Shown here in pieces: positions 25,477 through 33,648 of a DNA stretch of 64,000 bases; the stretch's first letter is position 1; every line of letters starts with the position of its first letter. This stretch comes from Chlorogloeopsis sp. ULAP01 (GTDB lineage Bacteria; Cyanobacteriota; Cyanobacteriia; Cyanobacteriales; Nostocaceae), in contig NZ_JAUDRH010000010.1 in assembly GCF_030381805.1 (NCBI RefSeq), positions 186,001-250,000 of the forward strand, in the 5' to 3' direction. Under the pieces are notes generated by a model. That model did no database searches. It had not been told where the DNA came from and saw only the letters and a list, made by a program, of their open reading frames with translations. Made by a program: the position numbers and the translations under genes.

Positions 25477-25550
25477 CGAGCGCGGCAGGACTCGAACCTG
25501 CGACCAACTGCTTAGAAGGCAGTTGCTCTATCCACCTGAGCTACGCGCTC
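25477..25550 (-). tRNA. tRNA-Arg (UCU)
   Basis: A 74-nt cloverleaf on the minus strand. The acceptor arm is GAGCGCG / CGCGCTC, the D-arm contains GCTCAGGTGGATAGAGC, and the anticodon stem ACTGC / GCAGT encloses the loop CTTCTAA with anticodon TCT. The T-arm is CAGGTTCGAGTCCTG. CCA is not encoded. Confidence 0.97.
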
Positions 25551-25944
25551 ATTCTTAAAAGAGGCTATTTGAAACTAACTTTTAGTTATTTTATCTGTCC
25601 TCCTACTATAATGCAATCTAAAATTGCGGAATTTAGGATTGTGAGGCTAAAATTCAAGTCACGACATGAGAGAGCCTTTGGCTCTAGTTCTCGTTACCAG
25701 GTTTAACCTAGTAATCAGGATTTCGGGGCTGTCTACTCCAAAATGTTGGTAGGAATGCAAGATGTGAAGTTAGCTATATTTGTATAGTTTATAAATTTGT
25801 TTAGACGTATGCCTTTTGTCAGGTTTTGCAAGACGGTTACCACAACAAAACACGCAAAGACGCTGGGTCACTCTGCCCTAATAGAGTTATGATATCTGCC
25901 ATGTTAATTAAGAATGCCCCTGTGAGGAGTTATTTGCCAGTGTC
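25551..25944. other. Intergenic region with palindromic repeat
   Basis: It contains AGAGCC-TTT-GGCTCT (25673-25687) followed by a decayed copy of a CTCGTTACCAGG / CCTGGTAACGAG palindrome (about 25689-25718). A good copy of that palindrome lies at 62340-62368. The rest is AT-rich, with no gene. Confidence 0.6.
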
Positions 25945-26601
25945 ATGTTTATTCTGAAAAAGCAGGATGTTGAAATATCGACTATTCAGCACCCAAAACG
26001 GGATCAGCAGATCCCTGTCCTCCATTATCAGGGGCAAACCTTTAGGTTAATTAGCGTCTTCAAAGCTAGCCAAGAAGAAGAAGCCAGAGCCTTATGGAGA
26101 GATTTTACTGATAATCAGGGCAAAGCCTGTGTTCTTTTGGAGGAACCAGATCGCTTTAGCGTTTGGGGCAAAATTCGCCTAGATCAACTTAGCGGTGATA
26201 CAGGCGATCGCGCTAGACTGGATATATTTACTCAAGCAAGCATTTTGCTGCTACAAGCCGTATACATGGATATAGAAGACTTTTTAGGTACTAGGCAAGC
26301 GGCATTATTTAAGAAAGAAATTACAGCCAAACTTCAGCAGTGGCAATTCCCTCAAGTTTCTTCTCCAGAGGAAGTCAAAAATCTGCTAGAGATGAATCCA
26401 CAAAAAGATAAATTACCAAGTTGGAAAGAAAATCACATCATTACCCTGTTGCAAGAACTGCATAAGCTAGGGAAAGGCTATTTTGGCAATACTAACTTTG
26501 CTCATTCAGTGGTTGATAAGCTACAAGGTATGCCTGAAGAAGAGCGATCGCTATTCTTGGGTTGGCTAAATCAATCTCCACTGAGTAAACTGTGGCATTA
26601 G
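25945..26601 (+). CDS. Conserved cyanobacterial hypothetical protein
   Basis: A 218-residue soluble protein beginning MFILKKQDVEISTIQHPKRD. From memory this resembles the family named after Npun_F0813 of Nostoc punctiforme; that identification is unverified and carries no function. The first 100 residues are beta-rich, the rest helical and charged. No membrane segment or signal peptide is seen. A hairpin terminator follows at 26639-26663, so it appears to be a single-gene unit. Confidence 0.8.
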   Translation: MFILKKQDVEISTIQHPKRDQQIPVLHYQGQTFRLISVFKASQEEEARALWRDFTDNQGKACVLLEEPDRFSVWGKIRLDQLSGDTGDRARLDIFTQASILLLQAVYMDIEDFLGTRQAALFKKEITAKLQQWQFPQVSSPEEVKNLLEMNPQKDKLPSWKENHIITLLQELHKLGKGYFGNTNFAHSVVDKLQGMPEEERSLFLGWLNQSPLSKLWH

Positions 26602-26638
26602 TATAACGGTGTTTTTAGCAAGTAGATTTTTATACTAT

Positions 26639-26663
26639 AAAACAACTTCATGAAGGTTGTTTT
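26639..26663 (+). terminator. Terminator hairpin
   Basis: Arms AAAACAACTTCA and TGAAGGTTGTTTT with one bulged G and a terminal T run. It lies 38 bp after the preceding stop codon. Confidence 0.65.
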
Positions 26664-26717
26664 GCTAGGTTTCTACTCGCGAAACACTGTCAGCATACGT
26701 TGACACAGTGAATTTAT

Positions 26718-27599
26718 ATGAGTAGCATTTACAACAAGCCTCAAAGTTCTAAGTCTTTATTGACGACTCAAAATATTGTCTTATGTGGCATAATCTGGGG
26801 TATATTGGCATTTTTGTACTTTTTGTTATTTAGTGCCAAAATTCCCGGTGCAGATGGGACAGAAACACGTACCGGATGGTACGTTCTTGGTACAAATATT
26901 TTTGAAGCACTAGCTTACTTATGGTCTGGTATCCTATGCTTGAGGAATTGGCGTAGCGAGCAAATAGTTAGCGGTCGCAATGTTTGGCTAGCTATTGGTA
27001 TCGGTATGCTTTCCTATTTCTTGGGAGGGATAATTTTTGGCTATATCGAAATAGTTTTACAAGAAGAACCCTTTCCTTCAGTAGCCGATGTATTTTATGT
27101 AATAACATATTTGTCGCTGGGCGTAGGTATGATTTTAGCAGTGGCTTCTAGAAGATTACATTTGGAAATATCGCAGTGGATAATAGTATTGGCAATAGGA
27201 GCCTTGGGCAGCACACTAGCATGGTTGATTGGAAATCAGCCACAGACAACAACAGTCGTCAGTCAATCTTCTTGGTTAGAAGTTGTTGCTTCTGTTTTAA
27301 ATTGGTTTTATGTGCTGAGTGACGTATTGCTGTTAATTTTCGCTACTACCCTACTCCTGGCTTTTTGGGGTGGAAGAGTTTCTCTTTCTTGGCGTATGAT
27401 TGCAGCTGCGGCATTTTCGCTCTACATTGCAGATATATGGTATAAATACGCCGAGAATTCGATTCCAAATTATCAAAGTGGAGAGATACTAGAAGTGTTT
27501 TGGGTGTGGAGCGGAGTTTTATTTGGCATGGGTGCAGCCTTGGAATATGAGGCATCATTAAACCGTTCCCGGCGAGAACGGGGAAAAAAACGTGGTTAG
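26718..27599 (+). CDS. Hypothetical multi-pass membrane protein
   Basis: A 293-residue protein with about eight hydrophobic segments, for example IVLCGIIWGILAFLYFLLFS near residue 20 and VWLAIGIGMLSYFLGGIIFG near 95. It ends in a basic tail (RSRRERGKKRG). The layout resembles the membrane sensor portion found in front of signalling domains in cyanobacteria, but no such domain is attached. The next gene, with a helix-turn-helix, starts 15 bp later, so a coupled membrane/DNA-binding pair is conceivable (inference). Confidence 0.75.
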   Translation: MSSIYNKPQSSKSLLTTQNIVLCGIIWGILAFLYFLLFSAKIPGADGTETRTGWYVLGTNIFEALAYLWSGILCLRNWRSEQIVSGRNVWLAIGIGMLSYFLGGIIFGYIEIVLQEEPFPSVADVFYVITYLSLGVGMILAVASRRLHLEISQWIIVLAIGALGSTLAWLIGNQPQTTTVVSQSSWLEVVASVLNWFYVLSDVLLLIFATTLLLAFWGGRVSLSWRMIAAAAFSLYIADIWYKYAENSIPNYQSGEILEVFWVWSGVLFGMGAALEYEASLNRSRRERGKKRG

Positions 27600-27614
27600 A
27601 AAAAAGTTTGCTTG

Positions 27615-28580
27615 GTGTCTATTGTGAGAAAACTAACAGATTCTGATAAGGAAGAAATCCTCAAATTATATCGTCAAACTGCTGAAACGACCTCAACTTT
27701 AGCGGAACGCTATGACGTAAGTAATTCGACTATTAGCCGTTTACTCAAAAGTACTTTGCCAGAAGACGAGTATGAATATCTCGTTTCTTTAAAGCGTGCA
27801 GCTAGAACTCCTGAGGGCAGAGCGCAGGTAACCTACGAAAACCCACCTTTATTTACTCAAGTTGAGCTAGAGGCAAAGGAACAGGAACTGCCACAACAGA
27901 AGCCTCCTTTAGAGGAGGAGTTTAGCCCCGTTACTGCAACTGAGCCAATTCCTAAGAGCAGAAGAGTGAAGCGGCGTTCTTCAGCAACGGAGGAGGTAAC
28001 ACCATCTGTCGCAGAACAGTTAGAACTGTTACCCAAAACCCAGGAAATCACAAATATTCCCAGCCCGCTCATAGAGGATAAACATCCGAATGCGCAAGCA
28101 ATAGCTCAGATTTTGGGTGAAGATTTGTTAGATGAATCAGAAGAGTTGGAGGATTTAGACGAAGATCTTGATGAAGAAGACTTCGATGATGAAGACTTCG
28201 ATGATGAAGAAGACTTTGTGGAAGCACCACGTTTAGTGACAAGAGCTAGAATTGGTGATTCATTTGTGCGGGTTTTGCCGCTCTCAGCAGCTAATTTACC
28301 AAAAACTTGCTATTTAGTTATTGATCGCTCTTCGGAATTAATTACCAGACCACTTAGGGATTTTGGTGATTTAGGACACATTCCTAGCCCAGAAACTCAG
28401 GAAAGAACGTTGCCCGTATTTGATAATCATCGAGTAGCAAAACGTTTTTCTACTAAACGCGATCGCGTAGTTAAAATTCCTGATAGTAAAATGCTACATA
28501 AAGCTCGTTATCAACTGCAAGCTAAGGGCATTACTCGACTGCTAATAGATGGTCAAGTATATTCCTTATCTTCTGTTTAA
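27615..28580 (+). CDS. Helix-turn-helix protein with acidic linker
   Basis: A 321-residue protein if started at GTG 27615 (a TTG at 27612 is also in frame). Residues 1-60 form a helix-turn-helix of the transposase/Resolvase-like type (LTDSDKEEILKLYRQTAE, LAERYDVSNSTISRLLKSTL). The middle is a disordered proline/glutamate-rich stretch, with a very acidic run near residues 175-200 (EDLDEDLDEEDFDDEDF). The C-terminal 100 residues form a compact domain (RIGDSFVRVLPLSAANLPKTCYLVIDRSSEL). It likely binds DNA. It lies 15 bp after a membrane-protein gene. Confidence 0.8.
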   Translation: MSIVRKLTDSDKEEILKLYRQTAETTSTLAERYDVSNSTISRLLKSTLPEDEYEYLVSLKRAARTPEGRAQVTYENPPLFTQVELEAKEQELPQQKPPLEEEFSPVTATEPIPKSRRVKRRSSATEEVTPSVAEQLELLPKTQEITNIPSPLIEDKHPNAQAIAQILGEDLLDESEELEDLDEDLDEEDFDDEDFDDEEDFVEAPRLVTRARIGDSFVRVLPLSAANLPKTCYLVIDRSSELITRPLRDFGDLGHIPSPETQERTLPVFDNHRVAKRFSTKRDRVVKIPDSKMLHKARYQLQAKGITRLLIDGQVYSLSSV

Positions 28581-28631
28581 TTCAAAGATGCGATAGACTA
28601 AGTCCGAGCAAATTTATTACGTTTCTACAAC

Positions 28632-28683
28632 AGTCAATAGTTAACGGTCAATAAGTAAAGAGATTGACCATAAACTATTGACT
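28632..28683. repeat. Imperfect palindrome built from GTCAATAG
   Basis: AGTCAATAGTT (28632-28642) pairs with AACTATTGACT (28673-28683), and GGTCAAT with ATTGACC inside. It lies between the HTH gene and cutA. It may be a terminator or a mobile palindromic repeat. Confidence 0.55.
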
Positions 28684-28697
28684 CTTCAAAATTCTAA

Positions 28698-29036
28698 ATG
28701 ATAGGAGCTATGGCTAACTCTACTGCCTATGGTGTAGTGTTGGTAACAACTGCCTCAAAAGAAGAAGCAGAGGTGATCGCTTCTGCTCTCGTAGAAGCCA
28801 GACTGGCTGCTTGTGTAAGCTTGTTTCCGATTCAATCTATTTATCGCTGGCAGCAAAAAATACACAATGAGCAAGAATGGCAGTTGTCCATTAAAACTGA
28901 TTTAAGACTATTTCCACTTTTAGAATCTAAAATTCGCGAACTCCATTCTTATCAAGCGCCAGAAATTATTGCTCTGCCTATTGTTTACGGCTCAGAGCTT
29001 TATTGCCAATGGATTTCGGAGCAAATTGGGAGTTAG
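28698..29036 (+). CDS. cutA: Divalent-cation tolerance protein CutA
   Basis: A 112-residue protein of the small trimeric CutA1 family. The hallmarks are visible: VVLVTTASKEEAEVIASALVEARLAACVSLFPIQSIYRWQ, then EWQLSIKTDLRLFPLLESKIRELHSYQAPEIIALPI, and GSELYCQWI. The true start may be the internal ATG 28710, giving the usual length of about 108. The cellular role is linked to copper/divalent cation tolerance, but the biochemistry is unsettled. It ends in a terminator shared with the convergent DUF4330 gene. Confidence 0.93.
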   Translation: MIGAMANSTAYGVVLVTTASKEEAEVIASALVEARLAACVSLFPIQSIYRWQQKIHNEQEWQLSIKTDLRLFPLLESKIRELHSYQAPEIIALPIVYGSELYCQWISEQIGS

Positions 29037-29138
29037 AACTGTTAAAGCACTTCTCATGTAGTCTGACGCAAAGACGGGGTAACAAGGCGACGCGGACAAT
29101 AGTATGTAGCAAGATTTTGAAGAATTGATATCACATAA

Positions 29139-29179
29139 AAAATAGTCCCCATTTCTGAATATGAGATGGAGACTATTTT
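29139..29179. terminator. Bidirectional terminator between cutA and the DUF4330 gene
   Basis: Arms AAAATAGTCCCCATTTC (29139-29155) and GAGATGGAGACTATTTT (29163-29179) pair with two G-U-type differences, with A and T runs at the outer ends. It lies between two convergent genes. Confidence 0.75.
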
Positions 29180-29188
29180 CCGCATCAG

Positions 29189-29725
29189 CTATGACTTATC
29201 TTTAACCCGAATATCAATAACAGATGCGTTGAAATTGTAATTAAATCCATCCAATTCAATTGGAACTCCAATTTTGAGTTTGCTCGAACCCATAACCGGG
29301 CCATTATTTGTGATTGTAGCTTTACCATCTAATGTCACAAGCATATCTGTACTAAAATTGTTTGCTTTTGGATCTGGCATTTCTTTGATAGAACCATCTG
29401 GTTGTGGAACTAAGACAGTTCTGGGTAATAGTCGCGCCGATTTAATATTAATAGTACCGTGGGGTTGATTGCGGATAATAACGTTTGTTTTACCGCCTTT
29501 TGTTAAACCTTGATCGAATAACTGTTGAGGATCACGCACATTCAAACCACGCACAATCAAATCAATCTCAACTGGTTTTGTTGTAACTCCAACTTGGGCA
29601 ACAGAACCAGTTGTACCAGGAAAGAAAAAGATGCCAAATATAACTAGCAATATTACCAGTGCAGCACCTACGTCGAGAATGTTGAATTTACCGAATAACC
29701 GACCTTTGGAATCTAAAATAGTCAT
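29189..29725 (-). CDS. DUF4330 domain protein
   Basis: A 178-residue protein beginning MTILDSKGRLFGKFNILDVG, which matches the opening of DUF4330 proteins of cyanobacteria. One membrane segment follows at about residues 21-38 (AALVILLVIFGIFFFPG). The rest is beta-rich and should lie outside the cytoplasmic membrane. Function unknown. I prefer ATG 29725; a start 15 bp upstream adds MEKLV. It is a single gene, convergent with cutA. Confidence 0.85.
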   Translation of the reverse strand: MTILDSKGRLFGKFNILDVGAALVILLVIFGIFFFPGTTGSVAQVGVTTKPVEIDLIVRGLNVRDPQQLFDQGLTKGGKTNVIIRNQPHGTINIKSARLLPRTVLVPQPDGSIKEMPDPKANNFSTDMLVTLDGKATITNNGPVMGSSKLKIGVPIELDGFNYNFNASVIDIRVKDKS

Positions 29726-30057
29726 AACCAATTTTTCCAAATCAAAGCAGAGTAAGTATTTCTGGCAGTATGGTAAGAGTAGAAGTGTATGTTTTGTTAT
29801 CTAAATTGACAAATTTCAATCATTTTTATCCTTAGATCCACTGAACCTCACGCATCACTGCCTTTTATATTTTTTGATCGTGCAACAGTTTATCACGAAC
29901 GCTGTTTTTAGTTCATATTCAAAATAAATAGGATAAAACAGCCGTATACCCAAGTAAAAATGCTAATACTTGGATCATTAATTCAAAATGCAACTTATAA
30001 AACCTTAAATCCGTCTCATCTTTCATGTTCTGCCAAAATACTCCTCAAACGGGATAG

Positions 30058-30927
30058 ATGATGAATAGGAAAAATTTATATTTTAATTACAATTTTTTTT
30101 GGCGTCGTTATTTTTATCCTTTAGTTTCTGTATTAGTAGCGCTGAGTATTTGCTTGAGTACAGCCCTGCCTTCCCAAGCTTTGGATTGGTTACCTTTACT
30201 TTTACGGGGAGTTCAAGTACTTCAGCTTTCTAATATATCTGATCGCCAAGAAGCTGATATTGGTAAACAAATCAACCAAGAATTGTTAAGCGGTGATGTG
30301 CGACTATATCGCGATCCGGAAATTAATCGTTATGTGGAACAAATTGGGCAGCGTCTAGCAGAAAACAGCGATCGCCCGAATCTGAAATTTACTTTCCAAG
30401 TAGTTGACAGTGATAGTATAAACGCTTTTGCTACTTTGGGAGGTTATGTGTATATTCATACAGGTTTGCTCAAAGCAGCAGCCAATGAAGCAGAACTAGC
30501 AAGTGTAGTTGCCCATGAAATTGGACACATTGGCGGTAAGCACTTAATCAAACAAATGCGGCAAAAAGCTATTGATGAAGGTTTGTTAACAGCAGCCGGA
30601 TTAGATCGCTCTACAGCAGTGCAATTAGGAGTGCAATTGGCACGTAACCTGCCCCGTAGCCGCCAAATGGAGTTTGATGCCGATCAAAGAGGACTGAAAA
30701 CTTTTTCACGCACTGGTTATGCTCAATCGGGAATGATTTCCTTTATGCAAAAGTTGCTCAGTAGCAGTAGCCAACGTTCTGTACCAACATTTTTAAGCAC
30801 TCACCCGGCAACTAGCGATCGCATTGAAGCTCTCAAACGCGCCATGAATAATCAACCAAGTAACAGCAACCAAGGATTAGATAACACTGCTTATCAAGCT
30901 AGTATTCGAGCACTACTCAAGTCTTAG
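30058..30927 (+). CDS. M48-family zinc metalloprotease
   Basis: A 289-residue exported or membrane-anchored protease. An N-terminal hydrophobic segment (FYPLVSVLVALSICLSTALPSQA, about residues 19-41) looks like a signal peptide. The catalytic motif HEIGH is at residues 153-157, and the third zinc ligand is probably E205 in MEFDADQRGL. The order is that of BepA/LoiP-like periplasmic proteases involved in outer-membrane quality control; the specific role here is inferred. Two adjacent ATGs are possible starts. It is convergent with the phosphatase gene, 46 bp away. Confidence 0.9.
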   Translation: MMNRKNLYFNYNFFWRRYFYPLVSVLVALSICLSTALPSQALDWLPLLLRGVQVLQLSNISDRQEADIGKQINQELLSGDVRLYRDPEINRYVEQIGQRLAENSDRPNLKFTFQVVDSDSINAFATLGGYVYIHTGLLKAAANEAELASVVAHEIGHIGGKHLIKQMRQKAIDEGLLTAAGLDRSTAVQLGVQLARNLPRSRQMEFDADQRGLKTFSRTGYAQSGMISFMQKLLSSSSQRSVPTFLSTHPATSDRIEALKRAMNNQPSNSNQGLDNTAYQASIRALLKS

Positions 30928-30973
30928 TGTTGCTTTGGTTCTTTGCAAATTGTGTCCCCTCCCATCCTTGCCG

Positions 30974-31732
30974 CTACGCCAGACAATGCCCGCGATCGCT
31001 AACTCGAATCTGTTGTGGTTGTATAGTTGTTACCACTTCTTGTAAAGGTAGAGTGCGGACACAGTTTTTGAAGACGTTAACTTGATATACTAAACGATTT
31101 GTAATATCTAGTGCTGTTAACCAGCCACTGCGCGGGTGATACGCGCCAGTATCAATATCAATCCATCCTTGTCCTTGCGCTAGTTTCCCAGGTACAACAC
31201 CAGGCAAAGTAAAGGTGATAGTGTGACCAATAATTATTAACTTATCGGGGAAATAGGGCTTCGGGATGCTGTGGAAGTCATCTCGTACCCAGCACATTTG
31301 CTCGGCAGTTTGTTCAGCTAAGGGAATTGAGGGATCAACGCCAGCATGAACTAACCAAATATCTCCCAAATCTAAGTGTGTAGGCAAAGTACTGAACCAT
31401 TCTAGATGCTCGTGGGGGATAGTAGCTTCTTTATAACTAGCTACTGTTGCTTGCCCACCACTATAAAGCCATGCTTGCACTGTTGGGGTAGGAATACGTT
31501 TGGTAAAAATGTTTAATAACATCTGCTCGTGATTCCCCAACAGACACTGATAAGGACTATTTTTGACAAAATTCACTACCTGTGAGCTTTTTGGCCCGCG
31601 ATCAATTAAGTCTCCTAAAAAATAAACTTGATCGTCTGATGTAGGAGCGATCGCCTCCAACAATCTCATTAAACCTTGATAGTGACCATGCACGTCTCCA
31701 ATTATTATGCGGCGTTGCCTAATTACGCTCAT
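30974..31732 (-). CDS. Serine/threonine-type metallophosphatase (calcineurin-like)
   Basis: A 252-residue phosphoesterase when started at ATG 31732 (MSVIRQRRIIIGDVHGHYQG). A longer frame to 31798 has an unlikely N-terminus. The metal-binding motifs of the PPP/bacterial PrpA-like family are in order: GDVHGH, GDLIDRGPKS, GNHEQM, then VHAGVDPS and IGHT. It should remove phosphate from proteins or small molecules using two metal ions. Substrate unknown. It stands alone beside a gene-poor region. Confidence 0.9.
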   Translation of the reverse strand: MSVIRQRRIIIGDVHGHYQGLMRLLEAIAPTSDDQVYFLGDLIDRGPKSSQVVNFVKNSPYQCLLGNHEQMLLNIFTKRIPTPTVQAWLYSGGQATVASYKEATIPHEHLEWFSTLPTHLDLGDIWLVHAGVDPSIPLAEQTAEQMCWVRDDFHSIPKPYFPDKLIIIGHTITFTLPGVVPGKLAQGQGWIDIDTGAYHPRSGWLTALDITNRLVYQVNVFKNCVRTLPLQEVVTTIQPQQIRVSDRGHCLA

Positions 31733-32519
31733 CGGCTTTTTGCTTGAATAACATTGCCTTATCTTGCTGCTACAGATTAAACTGTCTAAATTTCGCAAAC
31801 TTATTGCAAAATTCAGAATCTATCTAAATTATTCCCAATTTAACTCTGTATTACTAAATATTTATTTCCTTCTTACAGGTGATTATAGAGTAACCGACTT
31901 AAAAGAAGTCAAAAGCTTAAAAATCATCCATGGCTTGTTTTACTAGGCTTGATGATACTTTCTTTGTAGCGTAATAACACACAAAATTTGAAGTTGTGAA
32001 CAAGCATTGATAATAACACTTTGAATTTTATAGTTGAGAGAGTGCGCAACTAAATCCAGTTTATTACTGAGTATATATATTCTGTGCATACCAGTGTCAT
32101 TCTCTACTGCAACTCTATGCAACTTGGTAGCACTTCTATGAAAGACTAAATCAGCAAATAATGTATCTATTGTTACACTTAGTCTTTAACAAAAGATTAA
32201 TAAATTAGTCAGTTTTGTAACAAATTGCTTGAAATCCCACATTTAAAATAACAATACTTAAGGTTTTGATCAAAACAGAAGCAAAGTTAATCTAGATAAA
32301 ATGCCTATCTATCGAAGATGTACCTCTAAGTAGGTATGTCAAGTCAATGAAATATTTATTAATATATAGGATATATACAATATGTTAAGAAACTGGAAAT
32401 AATTAATACACTCGAAAGACATGGCACTGAAATACTCCTGATAGCAAGAACTGTTAAAGATGAGTTTTTCCTAATTCCCAAATTTTGAGCCAACTTCTTT
32501 ACCAACGGAGTAGAAAGTA
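31733..32519. other. Gene-poor intergenic region
   Basis: About 790 bp of AT-rich sequence. A 12-bp palindrome TTTTGATCAAAA lies at 32264-32275. No open frame with a ribosome-binding site or known motif was found apart from the small gene that starts at 32520. Confidence 0.5.
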
Positions 32520-32738
32520 ATGAATAATCAGCAATCATCAGACTCTCAAGGATTTCTAGGCAGTCTGAAGAATGGAATTTGGCTGTTTGGTATCTCATCT
32601 TGGTTATTTGGCATTACAGACAGAAGTATTGCTTCTTTCTCAGATGGATATCTATCTGCATTAGATCTGACACAGCTATTTACAGCATCTACCTTTTTTG
32701 TGGCATGGCTATTTTTAAAGCCATCAACTAGACCTTAG
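32520..32738 (+). CDS. Possible small hydrophobic protein
   Basis: A 72-residue frame starting at ATG with CGGAG 9 nt upstream (32506-32510). The N-terminus is polar (MNNQQSSDSQGF). Two hydrophobic stretches follow: GIWLFGISSWLFGI and LFTASTFFVAWLFL. It could be a small membrane protein. I do not recognise a family, and a minus-strand frame overlaps it, so the call rests on the ribosome-binding site and composition. Confidence 0.4.
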   Translation: MNNQQSSDSQGFLGSLKNGIWLFGISSWLFGITDRSIASFSDGYLSALDLTQLFTASTFFVAWLFLKPSTRP

Positions 32739-33120
32739 GGGCTTGAAAGACTTAATTGTTAACCATATTTGTTTTGGTTGGTACTATCTTGTAAAAATTT
32801 GCAAGTTCAAGAAGTAAAAAATAAATACCAAGTAACCAGAGTGCGTTAATCAGTGTATCTGTATTTATTGGCATAATATCGGGGTAATTCTGCAAAAAAT
32901 TGCGAATTATCCCAAAATTTAGCTATAAATTTAATTTCTGAGCAATTTATTGATATAGTTTGATATCTATACATAATTAGAGTTCCGGCTTCTTGAAGAA
33001 GTTAGAACTCTGTGTCTTTAAGACTACTAAAAATCTATAGTTTTTATTTAGCTTTGGGTAGATATTACTAACTGCAATTGTATATTTGTTTTATGAGAAT
33101 ATTTAAAACCCGTAGCATCG
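32739..33120. other. Intergenic region with decayed hairpin repeat
   Basis: A hairpin at 32979-33011 (AGAGTTC-CGG-CTTCTTGAAGAAG-TTA-GAACTCT) resembles a decayed copy of the AGATCCCC...GGGGATCT hairpin seen at 53297-53330. Nothing else is recognised. Confidence 0.5.
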
Positions 33121-33306
33121 ATGAGCTACTGTATTAACCCTATCTGTTCAAAGCCGCAAAACACACGTAAGACTCTATTTCGTGAGGGTTGTGGCTCTGA
33201 GTTGCTCTTGGATGGATGCTATCGAGTTACTCATCTACTGAGCGATCGCAGGTACTTTGGTTTTAAATCGGCGCTCTCCATAAATTTCAACTCAGATAAT
33301 ATTTAG
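33121..33306 (+). pseudogene. Relic of the N-terminus of a Ser/Thr protein kinase gene
   Basis: A 61-codon frame, MSYCINPICSKPQN...GCGSELLLDGCYRVTHLLSD, resembles the zinc-ribbon plus kinase-lobe opening of cyanobacterial Ser/Thr kinases (pattern C-NP-C...FC--CGS-LLL--RYR---LL). One of the four cysteines is lost (Arg at residue 21). The similarity stops at RRYFGF, just where the glycine loop should begin, and a stop follows. No kinase body follows in any frame. The resemblance is from memory and the piece is short. Confidence 0.55.
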
Positions 33307-33648
33307 ACAACACTAAGAAGTCGTGCAAAATAAATTATCTATTTAGGCAAGGGAACAGGGAACGGAGAACAGTTAACAGTAAAGGAAACAGCAATTTTAG
33401 TCGTGTTGAAAAATGGCTAAATATTTATGCATAGGTACTTATCAGGATCTACACCGAGCGCTCGTAATTTTAAATTTGTATAACATGATGAGATTGGCAA
33501 TTGTCTAACAATCAGGATTTCTTTAATTCTAACTAGATTGTATCTTTTGCCCCTGCGTGCAAAAAAAATTAGAGCAATTGTGGAAAATCCAGCAATTGCC
33601 CTGACTTTTAAGATTTTTGAGTTAATTAATAACTTAACTCCCGATTAA
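33307..33648. other. Intergenic region downstream of ftsH
   Basis: About 340 bp, with a GGAACAGGGAACGGAGAACAG low-complexity run near 33353-33373 and AT-rich sequence. No gene or clear terminator for ftsH. Confidence 0.45.

Noticed and set aside
25377..25706. A 109-codon frame over tRNA-Arg
   Set aside because: It crosses the tRNA on the other strand; its AGLEPATNCLEGSCSIHLSYAL stretch is the well-known false translation of a tRNA.
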